Assembly: GCF_003097535.1 (NCBI RefSeq)
Contig: NZ_CP029187.1
Coordinates: forward strand, 2,852,001-2,916,000
Direction: 5' to 3'
Origin: Flavobacterium pallidum
GTDB lineage: Bacteria; Bacteroidota; Bacteroidia; Flavobacteriales; Flavobacteriaceae
Length of the DNA: 64,000 nucleotides
In this document: positions 8,609 to 19,014 of the stretch, one piece after another
How the letters are laid out: every line of letters begins with the position of its first letter
How positions within the stretch are numbered: position 1 is the stretch's first letter
Translations under genes and position numbers: made by a program
Notes under the pieces: generated by a model
What the model saw: only the letters and a program-made list of their open reading frames with translations
Told to the model about the DNA's origin: nothing
The model's database searches: none

Positions 8609-11440
8609 ATGCCTGAAATTGAAAATTCCATTGAGGTACTCGGTGCCCGCGTACACAATCTCAAAAATATAGATGTCACTATCCCCAGGGAAAAATTGGT
8701 CGTCATTACCGGCCTTTCCGGCTCCGGAAAATCCTCGCTTGCCTTCGACACGATTTATGCCGAAGGGCAACGTCGTTACGTCGAGACATTCTCTGCTTAT
8801 GCACGCCAGTTCCTCGGCGGGCTCGAGCGCCCTGACGTCGATAAAATAGACGGACTTTCCCCTGTAATCGCGATTGAACAAAAAACGACCAGTAAGAGTC
8901 CGCGTTCCACTGTAGGCACGATCACCGAGATTTATGATTTCCAAAGGCTGCTTTTTGCCCGTGCCGGCGATGCCTACAGTTATAATACCGGCGAAAAGAT
9001 GGTAAGCTACAGCGATGAACAGATTAAGAACCTGATTCTCGAAAATTATAGCGGCAGGCGCATCAACATCCTTGCTCCGGTGATCCGCGCCAGAAAAGGA
9101 CATTACGGCGAATTGTTCCAGCAGATTGCCAAACAGGGCTTCCTGCGCGTACGCATCGACAATGAGCTGAAGGAAATCACGCCGGGCATGAAACTCGACC
9201 GTTACAAGGTCCATGATATTGAAATGGTCATCGACCGCATGCTCGTCGAGGAAAATGTGGATACCGACAAACGCCTCAGCGAAAGCATCAACACTGCAAT
9301 GTACCATGGTGATGACGTTTTGATGGTTCTCGACCAGGATTCCGGTGACGTGCGATTTTTCAGCCGAAACCTGATGTGCCCGACGACGGGCATTTCATAC
9401 CAGAATCCCGAACCCAACCTGTTTTCGTTCAATTCTCCTAAAGGGGCATGCGAACATTGCAACGGTTTGGGCACGATTAATGAAATCAACATCAGGAAAA
9501 TCATCCCGAATCCGCAGGTTTCCATCAAAGCGGGCGGATTATTGCCGCTGGGCGAATACAAAAATTCGTGGATTTTCAAGCAACTGGAAATCATCGGCGA
9601 GAAATTCGGTTTCAAGCTGACAGACCCTATTGAAAAAATTTCCGCAGAAGCCATGGAGGTAATCCTGAATGGTGGCAAAGATAAATTTGCCGTGCCTTCA
9701 AAATCCCTCGGCATCACTAAGGAATATAAAATTGAATTCGAAGGCATTTCTGCTTTTATCAAAAACCAATACGATGAAAGTGGTTCTTCCACCATACGGC
9801 GCTGGGCAAAGGATTTTATGGACGAAGTGACGTGTCCTGCCTGTGAAGGCTCCAGGTTAAAAAAAGAAGCGCTTTACTTTAAAATCCACGGTAAAAACAT
9901 CGCCGAATTGTCAGAACTCGATATTTCTGACCTCACCGATTGGTTCAACACCATCGACAAGCACCTTTCAGAAAAACAACACATCATCGCCTCGGAAATC
10001 ATCAAGGAAATCCGCGACCGCCTGCACTTCCTGATGAACGTCGGGCTGGATTACCTTTCATTAAACAGAAGTTCCAAATCACTTTCGGGGGGTGAAGCGC
10101 AACGCATCCGTCTGGCCACACAAATCGGCTCGCAGTTGGTCGGCGTACTTTACATCCTCGATGAACCAAGCATCGGTCTGCACCAGCGCGACAATGAAAA
10201 ACTGATCCGTTCACTGGAACAACTGCGCGACATCGGGAATTCTGTTTTGGTGGTGGAACACGACAAGGATATGATTGAGCGTGCAGATTATGTGATCGAT
10301 ATCGGCCCGAAAGCCGGGAAATACGGTGGGAAAATCATCAGCCAGGGAACGCCGGCACAACTGATGAAAGAGCACACGATGACGGCAAAATATATGAACG
10401 GCGAAATGCAGATCGAAGTCCCGGAAAAACGCCGTGAAGGAAATGGAAAGTTCATGAAACTTTCGGGCGCTTCGGGAAATAACCTTAAAAATGTCTCTAT
10501 AGAATTGCCTTTGGGTAAATTGATTTGTGTTACCGGGGTTTCAGGCAGCGGCAAATCAACGTTAATCAATGAAACACTTTATCCCATCTTAAACGCACAT
10601 TATTTTAACGGCGTAAAGAAACCGCAGCCATACAAAAAAATGGAAGGTCTGGAACATATTGACAAAGTAATCGATATTGATCAAAGCCCGATCGGGCGTA
10701 CACCGCGTTCCAATCCTGCCACCTACACGGAAGTATTTTCAGAAATCCGAAACCTGTTTACCATGACCCCTGAAGCGATGATCCGTGGTTATAAAGCCGG
10801 GCGTTTCAGCTTCAACGTGAAAGGCGGCCGCTGCGAAACCTGTGAAGGATCAGGTGTCAGGACGATCGAGATGAATTTTCTCCCGGATGTTTATGTGGAA
10901 TGTGAGACCTGCCAGGGCAAGAGATTCAACCGCGAAACCCTCGAAATCCGTTACAAAGGAAAATCCATTTCGGATGTATTGAATATGACGGTTGATGAAG
11001 CCGTGCCTTTCTTCGAAAACCTGCCGAAAATCTACAGGAAGATTAAAACGATACAGGACGTCGGACTGGGTTATATTACGCTCGGGCAGCAAAGTACCAC
11101 GCTTTCGGGCGGGGAAGCGCAACGGATTAAGCTCGCCACGGAATTGTCTAAAAAAGACACCGGAAATACTTTTTACATCCTCGATGAACCCACAACAGGC
11201 CTGCATTTCGAAGACATCCGCGTATTGATGGAAGTCATCAACAAACTCGTTAATAAAGGCAATACCATCCTGATAATAGAACACAATATGGATGTCATCA
11301 AACTTGCAGATTACATCATCGACATCGGTTATGAGGGTGGTAAAGGCGGCGGACAGGTTGTTGCTAAAGGGACGCCTGAAGAAATTATTAAAAACAAGAA
11401 AAGCTATACTGCACAGTTTTTGAAAAAAGAACTGAAATAG
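8609..11440 (+). CDS. uvrA: Excinuclease ABC subunit A
   Basis: Damage-recognition ATPase of nucleotide excision repair, loading UvrB onto DNA lesions. The 943 residues from [20 protein letters not shown] contain two ABC ATPase halves: Walker [10 protein letters not shown] and GVSGSGKST, signatures [13 protein letters not shown] and [13 protein letters not shown]. They also contain CxxC zinc modules ([24 protein letters not shown]...CETCQGKR). Length and order are complete. The start at 8609 is preferred over 8570 because a promoter box lies between them. It is probably monocistronic: a repeat element lies upstream and an inverted repeat downstream. Confidence 0.97.
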   Translation: MPEIENSIEVLGARVHNLKNIDVTIPREKLVVITGLSGSGKSSLAFDTIYAEGQRRYVETFSAYARQFLGGLERPDVDKIDGLSPVIAIEQKTTSKSPRSTVGTITEIYDFQRLLFARAGDAYSYNTGEKMVSYSDEQIKNLILENYSGRRINILAPVIRARKGHYGELFQQIAKQGFLRVRIDNELKEITPGMKLDRYKVHDIEMVIDRMLVEENVDTDKRLSESINTAMYHGDDVLMVLDQDSGDVRFFSRNLMCPTTGISYQNPEPNLFSFNSPKGACEHCNGLGTINEINIRKIIPNPQVSIKAGGLLPLGEYKNSWIFKQLEIIGEKFGFKLTDPIEKISAEAMEVILNGGKDKFAVPSKSLGITKEYKIEFEGISAFIKNQYDESGSSTIRRWAKDFMDEVTCPACEGSRLKKEALYFKIHGKNIAELSELDISDLTDWFNTIDKHLSEKQHIIASEIIKEIRDRLHFLMNVGLDYLSLNRSSKSLSGGEAQRIRLATQIGSQLVGVLYILDEPSIGLHQRDNEKLIRSLEQLRDIGNSVLVVEHDKDMIERADYVIDIGPKAGKYGGKIISQGTPAQLMKEHTMTAKYMNGEMQIEVPEKRREGNGKFMKLSGASGNNLKNVSIELPLGKLICVTGVSGSGKSTLINETLYPILNAHYFNGVKKPQPYKKMEGLEHIDKVIDIDQSPIGRTPRSNPATYTEVFSEIRNLFTMTPEAMIRGYKAGRFSFNVKGGRCETCEGSGVRTIEMNFLPDVYVECETCQGKRFNRETLEIRYKGKSISDVLNMTVDEAVPFFENLPKIYRKIKTIQDVGLGYITLGQQSTTLSGGEAQRIKLATELSKKDTGNTFYILDEPTTGLHFEDIRVLMEVINKLVNKGNTILIIEHNMDVIKLADYIIDIGYEGGKGGGQVVAKGTPEEIIKNKKSYTAQFLKKELK

Positions 11441-11447
11441 AATTATG

Positions 11448-11502
11448 AATTTCAAATTATGAATTTCAGATGACCGCTCTTCGTAATTCATAATTTGAAA
11501 TT
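11448..11502. repeat. AT-rich perfect inverted repeat, 18-bp arms
   Basis: 11448-11465 (AATTTCAAATTATGAATT) is the exact reverse complement of 11485-11502, with a 19-bp spacer. Related AATTTGAAATTT words continue to 11576. It lies just after the uvrA stop and might form a transcript-end hairpin, although no T-run follows. Confidence 0.8.
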
Positions 11503-11581
11503 TGAAATTTATCCTGTATATTAGCCCGGTTTGCCAATTGCCATCACGCAATTTGGAATCCGCAATTTGAAATTTTACAAA

Positions 11582-12310
11582 ATGAGATTAGAAGATTTTG
11601 ACAACGACGAAGATAAAGTCATCCAGGACCGCCTAAAGCAAAAAACCTGGAACGAGATAAGGACTAATGACAGCTGGGCTATTTTTAAAATCATGGCTGA
11701 GTTTGTAAATGGTTATGAAGCCATGGGACGTATCGGACCTTGTGTTTCCATATTTGGTTCGGCACGAACTAAACCAGAAGAGCATTTCTACCTTTTGGCA
11801 GAGAAAATTGCATTCCGTATCAGCAAGGCCGGTTATGGCGTCATTACTGGTGGTGGCCCGGGAATCATGGAAGCCGGGAATAAAGGCGCACACCTTGGGG
11901 GCGGAACATCTGTCGGGCTGAACATCGAATTGCCTTTTGAGCAGCATTACAATCCGTATATTGATCGGGATAAGAACCTGAATTTCGATTATTTCTTCGT
12001 AAGAAAAGTAATGTTCGTAAAATACTCTCAGGGATTTGTCGTCATGCCAGGCGGTTTCGGGACATTGGATGAAATGTTTGAGGCGATTACGCTCATTCAG
12101 ACTAAAAAAGTCGCGAAGTTCCCTGTAATCCTTGTAGGACGTGAATTCTGGGCAGGACTTATTGATTGGGTGAAGGCCGTGTTGGTCGAAAAATACAAGA
12201 CCGTCAGCCCAGGCGATATGGACCTGATCCGGATTGTGGACACAGAAGATGAAGTAGTTGAAGTCCTTGATAATTTCTACAAAAAATACACCCTGAGCCC
12301 GAATTTTTAA
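11582..12310 (+). CDS. LOG-family nucleotide phosphoribohydrolase-like protein
   Basis: A 242-residue Rossmann-fold protein of the TIGR00730/LOG family, whose members hydrolyse the N-glycosidic bond of nucleoside 5'-monophosphates (cytokinin-activating enzymes are the best known). Signature motifs GGGPGIMEAGNKGA (about residues 82-95) and PGGFGTLDE (about 156-164) are present. The natural substrate in this bacterium is unknown. The ATG at 11582 is preferred to a TTG at 11531, because the extra residues would be translated from repeat DNA. A terminator follows. Confidence 0.88.
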   Translation: MRLEDFDNDEDKVIQDRLKQKTWNEIRTNDSWAIFKIMAEFVNGYEAMGRIGPCVSIFGSARTKPEEHFYLLAEKIAFRISKAGYGVITGGGPGIMEAGNKGAHLGGGTSVGLNIELPFEQHYNPYIDRDKNLNFDYFFVRKVMFVKYSQGFVVMPGGFGTLDEMFEAITLIQTKKVAKFPVILVGREFWAGLIDWVKAVLVEKYKTVSPGDMDLIRIVDTEDEVVEVLDNFYKKYTLSPNF

Positions 12311-12329
12311 TCGTTACACATACAAGTTC

Positions 12330-12370
12330 AAACCGCAAAGTCCACAGGGTTTTGTGGTTTCTTTTTTCTT
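12330..12370 (+). terminator. Terminator after LOG-family gene
   Basis: AAACCGCAAA pairs with TTTGTGGTTT (one G-T pair), followed by CTTTTTTCTT. Confidence 0.75.
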
Positions 12371-12449
12371 AAGCAATTATTAAGCAACTTCCGGCAATAA
12401 GTTCCATCTCCATGGTGTTATTTAGGCATCAACTTTTGAAAACATCCAT

Positions 12450-15269
12450 TTGAAACCATTATACACCCTTTTTTCGGTATTCTTCTTTATCATTTTCGCG
12501 CCTTCGGCAAAAGCACAGCATTCTTCAGTGATTTCTGCAACATTGGATACCGAAAAGAAAACAATGGATGTGAAGCAACAGCTGGTTTACGTGAACAATT
12601 CAGATGATACCATACAAAGTATCTTGCTGAACAACTGGATCGACGCTTATTCTTCAAAAGAAACGCCTTTGGCAAAACGCTTTTCCGATGAATTCATCAA
12701 AAGTTTCCATCTGGCCAAAAAAAGCGAGCGCGGAGGAACGGATGATTTAATGATTCATTTTGGTGAAAACAACCGTATTGCCGACTGGTTTACCACCAGC
12801 GATCAGCCGGATGTGATTGAAGTCAATCTTCCTGAAAAACTGCTGCCCGGTGCTCAGGTTACGCTTTCCATGACCTATTCGGTAAAAATCCCGAGCGATA
12901 AATTTACCGGCTACGGCTATGGCGCAGGGCAGAAAATGTACCTGCGCAATTGCTTCCTCTCCCCTGCCAGATTCGACAATCACCATTTTGTAAAATACAG
13001 CAACAACAATTCTGATGACATTGCCAACGCACCAACGGATTATGATGTGACGATTTCCTCCGCATCTGGAGTGAAATTATTCTCGGACCTTGATGAGCAG
13101 AAACAAGGCAATACGGCTCATTTTTCTGGCAAAAAACGGAATGATTTCGTGATATACGCCAGCGATGGTAATGACATCCGCACTTATAAAAACGATGTCA
13201 CTGAAGTCATCACGGATTTAAGGGACAATAACATCGATGAAATCCATAAAGCGTTGCTGATCGACAAGATCGTTCATTATGTAGATCAGAATATTGGCCG
13301 TTATCCGTATGAAAAAATCATGGTTACCCAAGCCGATTATGAGCGGAACCCTTTTTATGGCCTCAACCAATTGCCTGCCTTCATCAGTCCGTTCCCAAAC
13401 GATTTCCTGTATGAAATCAAGTTCCTTAAAACCTACCTGAACAATTTCCTGAAGAACAGCCTGCGTGTCGATCCACGGGCAGATAATTGGATCTACGACG
13501 GCTTCCAGGTGTATTTTATGATGAAATACATCGATGAAAATTATCCCGGGATCAAGATGATGGGGCATGTTTCAAAATTGGGATTGTTCAAAAGCTACAA
13601 TTTAACACAGCTCGGTTTCAATGGGCAGTACAGTTATTTTTACATGCTGATGGCCCGGAAGAATCTCGACCAGCCTATAGGCGCGCCGAAAAATACGCTG
13701 ATTAAATTCAACGAGCAGATTGCTGGGAAATACCGTGCCGGCTTAAGTTTTCGGTATTTGGCTGACTATATCGGCAAGGAAAATGTCGAACAAAGTATTT
13801 CCGAATTCTATCGCGGGAACCAAACCGCATATACGTCCGGTCGCGAATCATTGGAACACATCCTGAAATCGGCTACATCAAAAAATATCGATTGGTTTTT
13901 TAAGACGATAATCGACTCGCGTGACATTATCGATTATAAATTCGGAGATGCCACCAAAACCAAAGACAGCGTCACTTTCACAATTAAAAATAAGACCGGC
14001 ACTACCGTACCAATTCCCATTTATGGAATAAAAAATAAGGAAATCGTGTTCAAGCATTGGCTCGAAAACATCAGTGCTGACAGTACTTTTACGATGCCAC
14101 GCGAATCAGCCACGAAGTTGGTCCTGAATTACAATAATGAGGTTCCTGAATATAATTTACGAAATAACTGGCGCTCACTGAAAAGCTTCAAGGTAAGCAA
14201 CAGGCCCGTTAAATTTGTGTTTATGAAAGACCTGGAGGATCCGTATTACAACCAGATTTTGTACGTGCCAACATTTACTTACAATTTATACGACGGTTTG
14301 TCTCCAGGGTTGCGGTTTCATAATAAAACCATACTTGACAAACCCTTTATATTTGACGTAAATCCGATGTACTCGCCGAACAACCAGTCGTTGGTCGGGA
14401 ATTTTTCTTTCGCCGTAAACCAAAACAACCGGGAAAGCAATCTTTATGGGATGCGCTACCAGATTAATGGCTCTTATTTCCATTATGCGCCGGAATCAGC
14501 GTATTTAAAGGTCACGCCGATCGTCTTTTTTAAATTCCGGGATGAGGATCTTCGCAGCAACCACAAGCAGACACTGGTATTGCGCAACGTCATTGTACAA
14601 CGGGATAACCTGCCCGATACTGCTGCTGATGAACTGCAGAATTACAGTGTATTCAACGCGAAATTTATCGACGGCAATACTGAAGCGACAAAGCATTTCG
14701 GATACACGACCGATATGCAATTCTCTAAATCTTTTGGTAAAGCATCAGTTGATGTGCAATTTCGTAAGTTGTTCAATGACAACAGGCAAATCAGTTTAAG
14801 ATTATATGCCGGTACGTTCTTGTATAACCATACCAATAACGATTATTTCAGTTTCGGACTGGATCGTCCATCCGATTATTTATTCGATTACGACTTCTAT
14901 GGCCGTTCTGAAAAATCAGGATTGTTCAGCCAGCAACTGATAATCGCGGAAGGTGGTTTTAAATCCAAACTCGCTGCACCGTTTGCAAACCAATGGATGG
15001 CTACGGCTAACGTCGGTTTCAACGTATGGAACTGGGTGGAAGTGTATGGCGATGCCGGGTTTGTAAAGAACCGCTTGCAGCAAAACCGATTCCTTTATGA
15101 CAGTGGCATCCGCCTGAATCTCGTCACCGACTATTTTGAACTTTATTTCCCGGTGTATTCAAGCAACGGCTGGGAAATCGGGCAGCCAAACTACAATGAA
15201 AAAATACGTTTCGTGGTAACACTTGATCCAAAATTGCTTGTGAACCTCTTTACCAGAAAATGGTTTTAG
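12450..15269 (+). CDS. M1-peptidase-like protein lacking zinc ligands, with C-terminal barrel-like region
   Basis: A 939-residue exported protein. Signal peptide residues 1-22 (cleavage near AKAQ) are followed by an M1 aminopeptidase-like N-terminal beta domain (25-250) and a gluzincin-like helical domain (about 260-480). Where an M1 enzyme has HExxH and a downstream Glu, this one reads FLYEIKF (320-325) and NWIYDGF (346-352), and there is no HExxH anywhere. It is therefore probably not a zinc peptidase. Residues about 600-939 alternate polar and hydrophobic strands and end in ...RKWF, like an outer-membrane beta-barrel. The start codon is TTG, forced by an in-frame TAG at 12423 and by the signal peptide that follows. 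Confidence 0.75.
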   Translation: MKPLYTLFSVFFFIIFAPSAKAQHSSVISATLDTEKKTMDVKQQLVYVNNSDDTIQSILLNNWIDAYSSKETPLAKRFSDEFIKSFHLAKKSERGGTDDLMIHFGENNRIADWFTTSDQPDVIEVNLPEKLLPGAQVTLSMTYSVKIPSDKFTGYGYGAGQKMYLRNCFLSPARFDNHHFVKYSNNNSDDIANAPTDYDVTISSASGVKLFSDLDEQKQGNTAHFSGKKRNDFVIYASDGNDIRTYKNDVTEVITDLRDNNIDEIHKALLIDKIVHYVDQNIGRYPYEKIMVTQADYERNPFYGLNQLPAFISPFPNDFLYEIKFLKTYLNNFLKNSLRVDPRADNWIYDGFQVYFMMKYIDENYPGIKMMGHVSKLGLFKSYNLTQLGFNGQYSYFYMLMARKNLDQPIGAPKNTLIKFNEQIAGKYRAGLSFRYLADYIGKENVEQSISEFYRGNQTAYTSGRESLEHILKSATSKNIDWFFKTIIDSRDIIDYKFGDATKTKDSVTFTIKNKTGTTVPIPIYGIKNKEIVFKHWLENISADSTFTMPRESATKLVLNYNNEVPEYNLRNNWRSLKSFKVSNRPVKFVFMKDLEDPYYNQILYVPTFTYNLYDGLSPGLRFHNKTILDKPFIFDVNPMYSPNNQSLVGNFSFAVNQNNRESNLYGMRYQINGSYFHYAPESAYLKVTPIVFFKFRDEDLRSNHKQTLVLRNVIVQRDNLPDTAADELQNYSVFNAKFIDGNTEATKHFGYTTDMQFSKSFGKASVDVQFRKLFNDNRQISLRLYAGTFLYNHTNNDYFSFGLDRPSDYLFDYDFYGRSEKSGLFSQQLIIAEGGFKSKLAAPFANQWMATANVGFNVWNWVEVYGDAGFVKNRLQQNRFLYDSGIRLNLVTDYFELYFPVYSSNGWEIGQPNYNEKIRFVVTLDPKLLVNLFTRKWF

Positions 15270-15368
15270 AGATGGCGGGATTACAACGTTTTCGTATTCT
15301 TACCTGATTGATTTACTGCCGCTTACCAAAGCTTTTTCCGAAACTTTACCAGTTTGGTACTTTGCTAC

Positions 15369-15399
15369 TTTGCAACTCCCTCCTTTTTCTGTAAATTTG
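15369..15399 (+). promoter_or_regulatory. Promoter TTTG-N19-TAAATTTG for E1 gene
   Basis: -33 box TTTG at 15369-15372, exactly 19 nt, then -7 box TAAATTTG at 15392-15399. This is the best full match to the Bacteroidota promoter consensus in the window. The ATG lies 25 nt downstream. Confidence 0.75.
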
Positions 15400-15424
15400 C
15401 CCCATATATACAATATTTCCTAAT

Positions 15425-17827
15425 ATGGCACAGGCAGAAACCAATGCAGCATTGACTTTCGAAGATTTCAAAACTGAAGTCATCAGTGATTATAAAATTG
15501 CGGTAGTGAGCCGGGAATGCAGCCTTTTGGGAAGGCGCGAAGTCTTGACAGGCAAAGCCAAATTCGGGATTTTCGGGGATGGAAAAGAAGTGCCGCAACT
15601 GGCCATGGCAAAAGCTTTCAAGAACGGCGATTTCCGTTCCGGCTATTATCGTGACCAGACTTTCATGATGGCCATCGGCGAAATGACCATCGAAAAATTC
15701 TTTGCCGGATTGTACGGCCATACCGATATTAACTTTGACCCGATGTCTGCCGGAAGGCAAATGGGCGGCCATTTTGCCACGCACTCGCTCGATGAAAACG
15801 GCGATTGGAAAAACCTTACGGCACAGAAAAACTCCAGCGCCGACATTTCTCCTACCGCAGGCCAGATGCCGAGGCTTTTGGGTTTGGCACAAGCTTCCAA
15901 GATTTACAGGAATGTCAGCGGGATTGACAATAAGACTAATTTCTCTATCAACGGAAATGAAGTGGCGTGGGGAACCATCGGGAACGCATCGACTTCAGAA
16001 GGCCTGTTTTTCGAAACTATAAATGCAGCCGGAGTGTTGCAGGTGCCGATGGTAATGAGCGTTTGGGATGATGATTACGGAATCTCAGTACACGCGCGCT
16101 ACCAGACAACCAAGGAAAATATCTCGGAAATCCTTAAAGGTTTCCAACGCGACGAGCAGGGCAACGGGTATGAAATTTTTAAAGTCAAAGGCTGGGATTA
16201 CGCTTCATTGATAGAAACTTATCAGAAAGCCGCAAAAATAGCCCGCGAAGAACATGTTCCTGTCCTGATCCACGTATACCAGCTCACGCAACCGCAGGGA
16301 CACTCGACTTCAGGTTCACACGAACGTTACAAAAATACGGACAGGCTTGCCTGGGAAAGTGATTTTGACTGTGTGCGCCAGATGAGGCTTTGGATGATTG
16401 CCACGAATGTAGCAACTCCGGAAGAACTGGATGACATTGAAAATAATGCAAAGAAAGACGTGTTGGAAGGCAAAAAAGCAGCCTGGAATGCGTTCATCAA
16501 TCCGATTAAAGAAGAACAATCTGAGTTGGTGGCTTTGCTTGAAAAAACCGCTTCAGGCAGCATTAATAAGGTGTTTATTGAAAAATATATTTCCGAAATC
16601 AAATCGATTAAAGAACCGGGAAGAAAAGATTTGTTAAGCACCGCAAGGAAAATCCTGCGTTTGGTTTCAAAAGAAAAGCTGCACGGCGAGCTCTCAAAAT
16701 GGATTTCGGGTTATACTGAAAAAATCCAGCCAAAATTCAGTTCACACCTTTTTTCCGCTTCCGGCAAAAACGTTTTTTCCGTTAAGGAAGTTTTGCCAAC
16801 CTATAACGACAATGAAGATGCTGATGGACGTGTCATTTTAAGGGACAACTTTGACGCCATTTTTGCAAAACATCCCGAAACATTGGTTTTTGGCGAAGAT
16901 GCCGGAAATATTGGCGATGTAAACCAGGGATTGGAAGGCATGCAGGAAAAATATGGCGAGTTCCGTGTGTCTGATGCAGGCATACGGGAAGCGACCATTT
17001 TAGGCCAGGGTATCGGGATGGCCATGCGTGGCCTACGCCCGATTGCTGAAATCCAATACCTCGATTACTTATTATATGCCATCCAGATCATGAGTGATGA
17101 TTTGGCGACTTTACAATACCGTACCAAAGGCAGGCAGAAAGCGCCATTGATTATCCGTACACGAGGGCATCGACTGGAAGGCATCTGGCATTCCGGTTCG
17201 CCGATGGGGATGATCATTAACGCGATCCGCGGCATCCATGTGCTGGTCCCTAGGAATATGACAAAGGCTGCCGGTTTTTACAATACCTTATTGGAAACCG
17301 ACGAACCCGCACTGGTAGTGGAATGCCTTAATGGTTACCGGCTTAAAGAAAAAATGCCTACAAATCTCGGGGAGTTCAGGACACCAATCGGGGTTGTGGA
17401 GACCATTCGGGAAGGAAAAGACATTACCATTGTTTCGTACGGTTCCACGCTGAGGCTTATTGAGCAGGCTGCGAAAGAGCTTGAGGAAACAGGCATAGCG
17501 TGCGAAATTATTGATGTACAGTCGTTACTTCCTTTTGATATTAATCATGATATTTTAAAAAGCCTTCAGAAGACAAACCGCCTTTTGGTCGTGGATGAAG
17601 ACGTGCCGGGCGGCGCATCTGCATACATACTGCAGCAGGTTTTGGAAGAACAGGATGGTTACAAATTTTTGGACAGTAAACCGGAGACTTTAGCAGCAAA
17701 AGCACACAGGCCGGCTTATGGTACAGATGGCGATTATTTTTCAAAACCTTCAGTGGAGGATATTTATGAAAAAGTGTATGCCATTATGAGCGAAAGCAAA
17801 CCGTCACAGTTTCCGGAGTTATATTAA
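15425..17827 (+). CDS. Fused E1 alpha/beta 2-oxoacid dehydrogenase (branched-chain type)
   Basis: An 800-residue thiamine-diphosphate enzyme that decarboxylates 2-oxo acids and passes the acyl group to lipoyl-E2. Alpha half (about 1-370): the TPP-binding stretch is GTIGNASTSEG ... WDDDYGISV, and the phosphorylation-loop region HSTSGSHERY is present. Beta half (about 470-800): VFGEDAGNIGDV, RVSDAGIREATILGQGIG and the C-terminal transketolase domain with VVDEDVPGG. The subunits are separate proteins in many bacteria; the fusion is known in Bacteroidota. Branched-chain keto acids are the likely substrates (inference). The E3 partner lpdA lies far away at 52095, and no E2 gene is in the window. 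Confidence 0.88.
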   Translation: MAQAETNAALTFEDFKTEVISDYKIAVVSRECSLLGRREVLTGKAKFGIFGDGKEVPQLAMAKAFKNGDFRSGYYRDQTFMMAIGEMTIEKFFAGLYGHTDINFDPMSAGRQMGGHFATHSLDENGDWKNLTAQKNSSADISPTAGQMPRLLGLAQASKIYRNVSGIDNKTNFSINGNEVAWGTIGNASTSEGLFFETINAAGVLQVPMVMSVWDDDYGISVHARYQTTKENISEILKGFQRDEQGNGYEIFKVKGWDYASLIETYQKAAKIAREEHVPVLIHVYQLTQPQGHSTSGSHERYKNTDRLAWESDFDCVRQMRLWMIATNVATPEELDDIENNAKKDVLEGKKAAWNAFINPIKEEQSELVALLEKTASGSINKVFIEKYISEIKSIKEPGRKDLLSTARKILRLVSKEKLHGELSKWISGYTEKIQPKFSSHLFSASGKNVFSVKEVLPTYNDNEDADGRVILRDNFDAIFAKHPETLVFGEDAGNIGDVNQGLEGMQEKYGEFRVSDAGIREATILGQGIGMAMRGLRPIAEIQYLDYLLYAIQIMSDDLATLQYRTKGRQKAPLIIRTRGHRLEGIWHSGSPMGMIINAIRGIHVLVPRNMTKAAGFYNTLLETDEPALVVECLNGYRLKEKMPTNLGEFRTPIGVVETIREGKDITIVSYGSTLRLIEQAAKELEETGIACEIIDVQSLLPFDINHDILKSLQKTNRLLVVDEDVPGGASAYILQQVLEEQDGYKFLDSKPETLAAKAHRPAYGTDGDYFSKPSVEDIYEKVYAIMSESKPSQFPELY

Positions 17828-17962
17828 GCCGGAATTACGATTTTTTAAAATTTAGGATTATTTTAAGTGTTGCTTTTTATTATTTCTTTAACTTAAGGCT
17901 TTAAAATAAAATCTGCCGTAGTAAGTTATTGCAGTAAGTAACAATTAAAAAAACCTAAACTT

Positions 17963-18241
17963 ATGAAAAAAGTAATCCTGATGGCCGCCATGATTTCATC
18001 GTTAGCGATCGTATCATGCAAAAAAGACGCTCCTGCTCCACCACCGGCACCTGAAGCACCACCTGCAGAAGTACCAGCCCCTCCGCCACCTCCAGCTCCT
18101 GAGACAGCGCCTGCAAAAGCTGAAGACGGCACGACTGTAACAGTCGGAAAAGACGGTGTGGATGTGAGTACCAAAACAGAAACGAAAAGCACCACAGTGG
18201 AAGTAAATAAAAAAGGTGCCGCCGTCGAAGTGAAGAAATAG
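17963..18241 (+). CDS. Pro/Ala-rich small lipoprotein
   Basis: A 92-residue lipoprotein: signal peptide with lipobox AIVSC (Cys19). A proline-alanine linker (about 24-54, runs such as APPPAPEAPP) follows, then a repetitive VTVGKDGVDVSTKTETKSTT tail that may form a short beta structure. The linker could span the periplasm from the outer membrane. No family recognised. A clear terminator follows, so this is probably a single-gene transcript. Confidence 0.7.
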   Translation: MKKVILMAAMISSLAIVSCKKDAPAPPPAPEAPPAEVPAPPPPPAPETAPAKAEDGTTVTVGKDGVDVSTKTETKSTTVEVNKKGAAVEVKK

Positions 18242-18263
18242 AAAAATCTTAATTTAAAGTTAT

Positions 18264-18298
18264 AATGCCAGCATAATTATTTTATGTTGGCATTTTTT
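18264..18298 (+). terminator. Terminator after Pro-rich lipoprotein
   Basis: AATGCCAGCATAA pairs with TTATGTTGGCAT (one G-T pair), followed by a T-run. Confidence 0.85.
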
Positions 18299-18330
18299 AT
18301 TTTAACTTTAAGCAACTAAAACCAGTATCT

Positions 18331-19014
18331 ATGACTATTTTCGAAAATTTCCTTTACGACATCCAAAAAGTGAAAGTACTCGATAACGATATCCACATCA
18401 GTAAATATGTCGCCATTGACCTTTCGGAAAAGCAAACCGACCATTCCAGGAAATTCCTCGAAGATCCCAATCATTTTCAATCCTTTATTGACGATTATCT
18501 TCGCACCAATAACGCCCTGGTGGCGTATGGAGGCTACAATGAAAAAAGAACGCTTTACCATCACAATGAACTTTTTAACGATGAGGAAAGCGCAGAACGC
18601 AACATGCACATCGGGTTTGATTTCTGGGCAAAAGCAGGCACAAAAGTAGTTGCACCGCTTGATGCCACCGTTCATAGTTTCGATTACAATACCGGCGAAG
18701 GGAATTATGGACCGACTGTGATCCTTGAGCATCAGATTGACGGGCATCATTTTTACACACTCTACGGGCACCTGTCGATTGAAAGCATTGAAAATATTGA
18801 AATCGGCGATCATATAGGCCGAAATCAGGTTTTTGCTTCAATCGGTGATATGTCCGTCAACGGGAATTATGCTCCGCACCTGCACTTCCAGATTATTATT
18901 GACCTTGAGGGCTATTTCGGGGATTATCCCGGGGTTTCTTCGGAAGATGATCTGCCCCATTATTTAAAGAACTGCCCTGATCCGGATTTGCTTTTTAAAT
19001 TATCAACACCATGA
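18331..19014 (+). CDS. M23-type peptidase without signal peptide
   Basis: A 227-residue protein with a lysostaphin-type M23 metallopeptidase domain at about 88-195: zinc motif HIGFDFW (first His and Asp), the Gly/Val strand pattern GTKVVAPLDATVHSF, HFYTLYGHLS and APHLHFQ (final His pair). M23 enzymes cut peptidoglycan cross-bridges. Unusually, no signal peptide or membrane segment is visible at the N-terminus (MTIFENFLYDIQKV), so export is unclear. Its stop overlaps the start of the next lipoprotein gene by 4 bases (ATGA), implying translational coupling. Confidence 0.82.
   Translation: MTIFENFLYDIQKVKVLDNDIHISKYVAIDLSEKQTDHSRKFLEDPNHFQSFIDDYLRTNNALVAYGGYNEKRTLYHHNELFNDEESAERNMHIGFDFWAKAGTKVVAPLDATVHSFDYNTGEGNYGPTVILEHQIDGHHFYTLYGHLSIESIENIEIGDHIGRNQVFASIGDMSVNGNYAPHLHFQIIIDLEGYFGDYPGVSSEDDLPHYLKNCPDPDLLFKLSTP

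Noticed and set aside
17963..18241. Pro-rich lipoprotein as part of a secretion machine
   Set aside because: Only the linker composition suggests it; no partner gene nearby.
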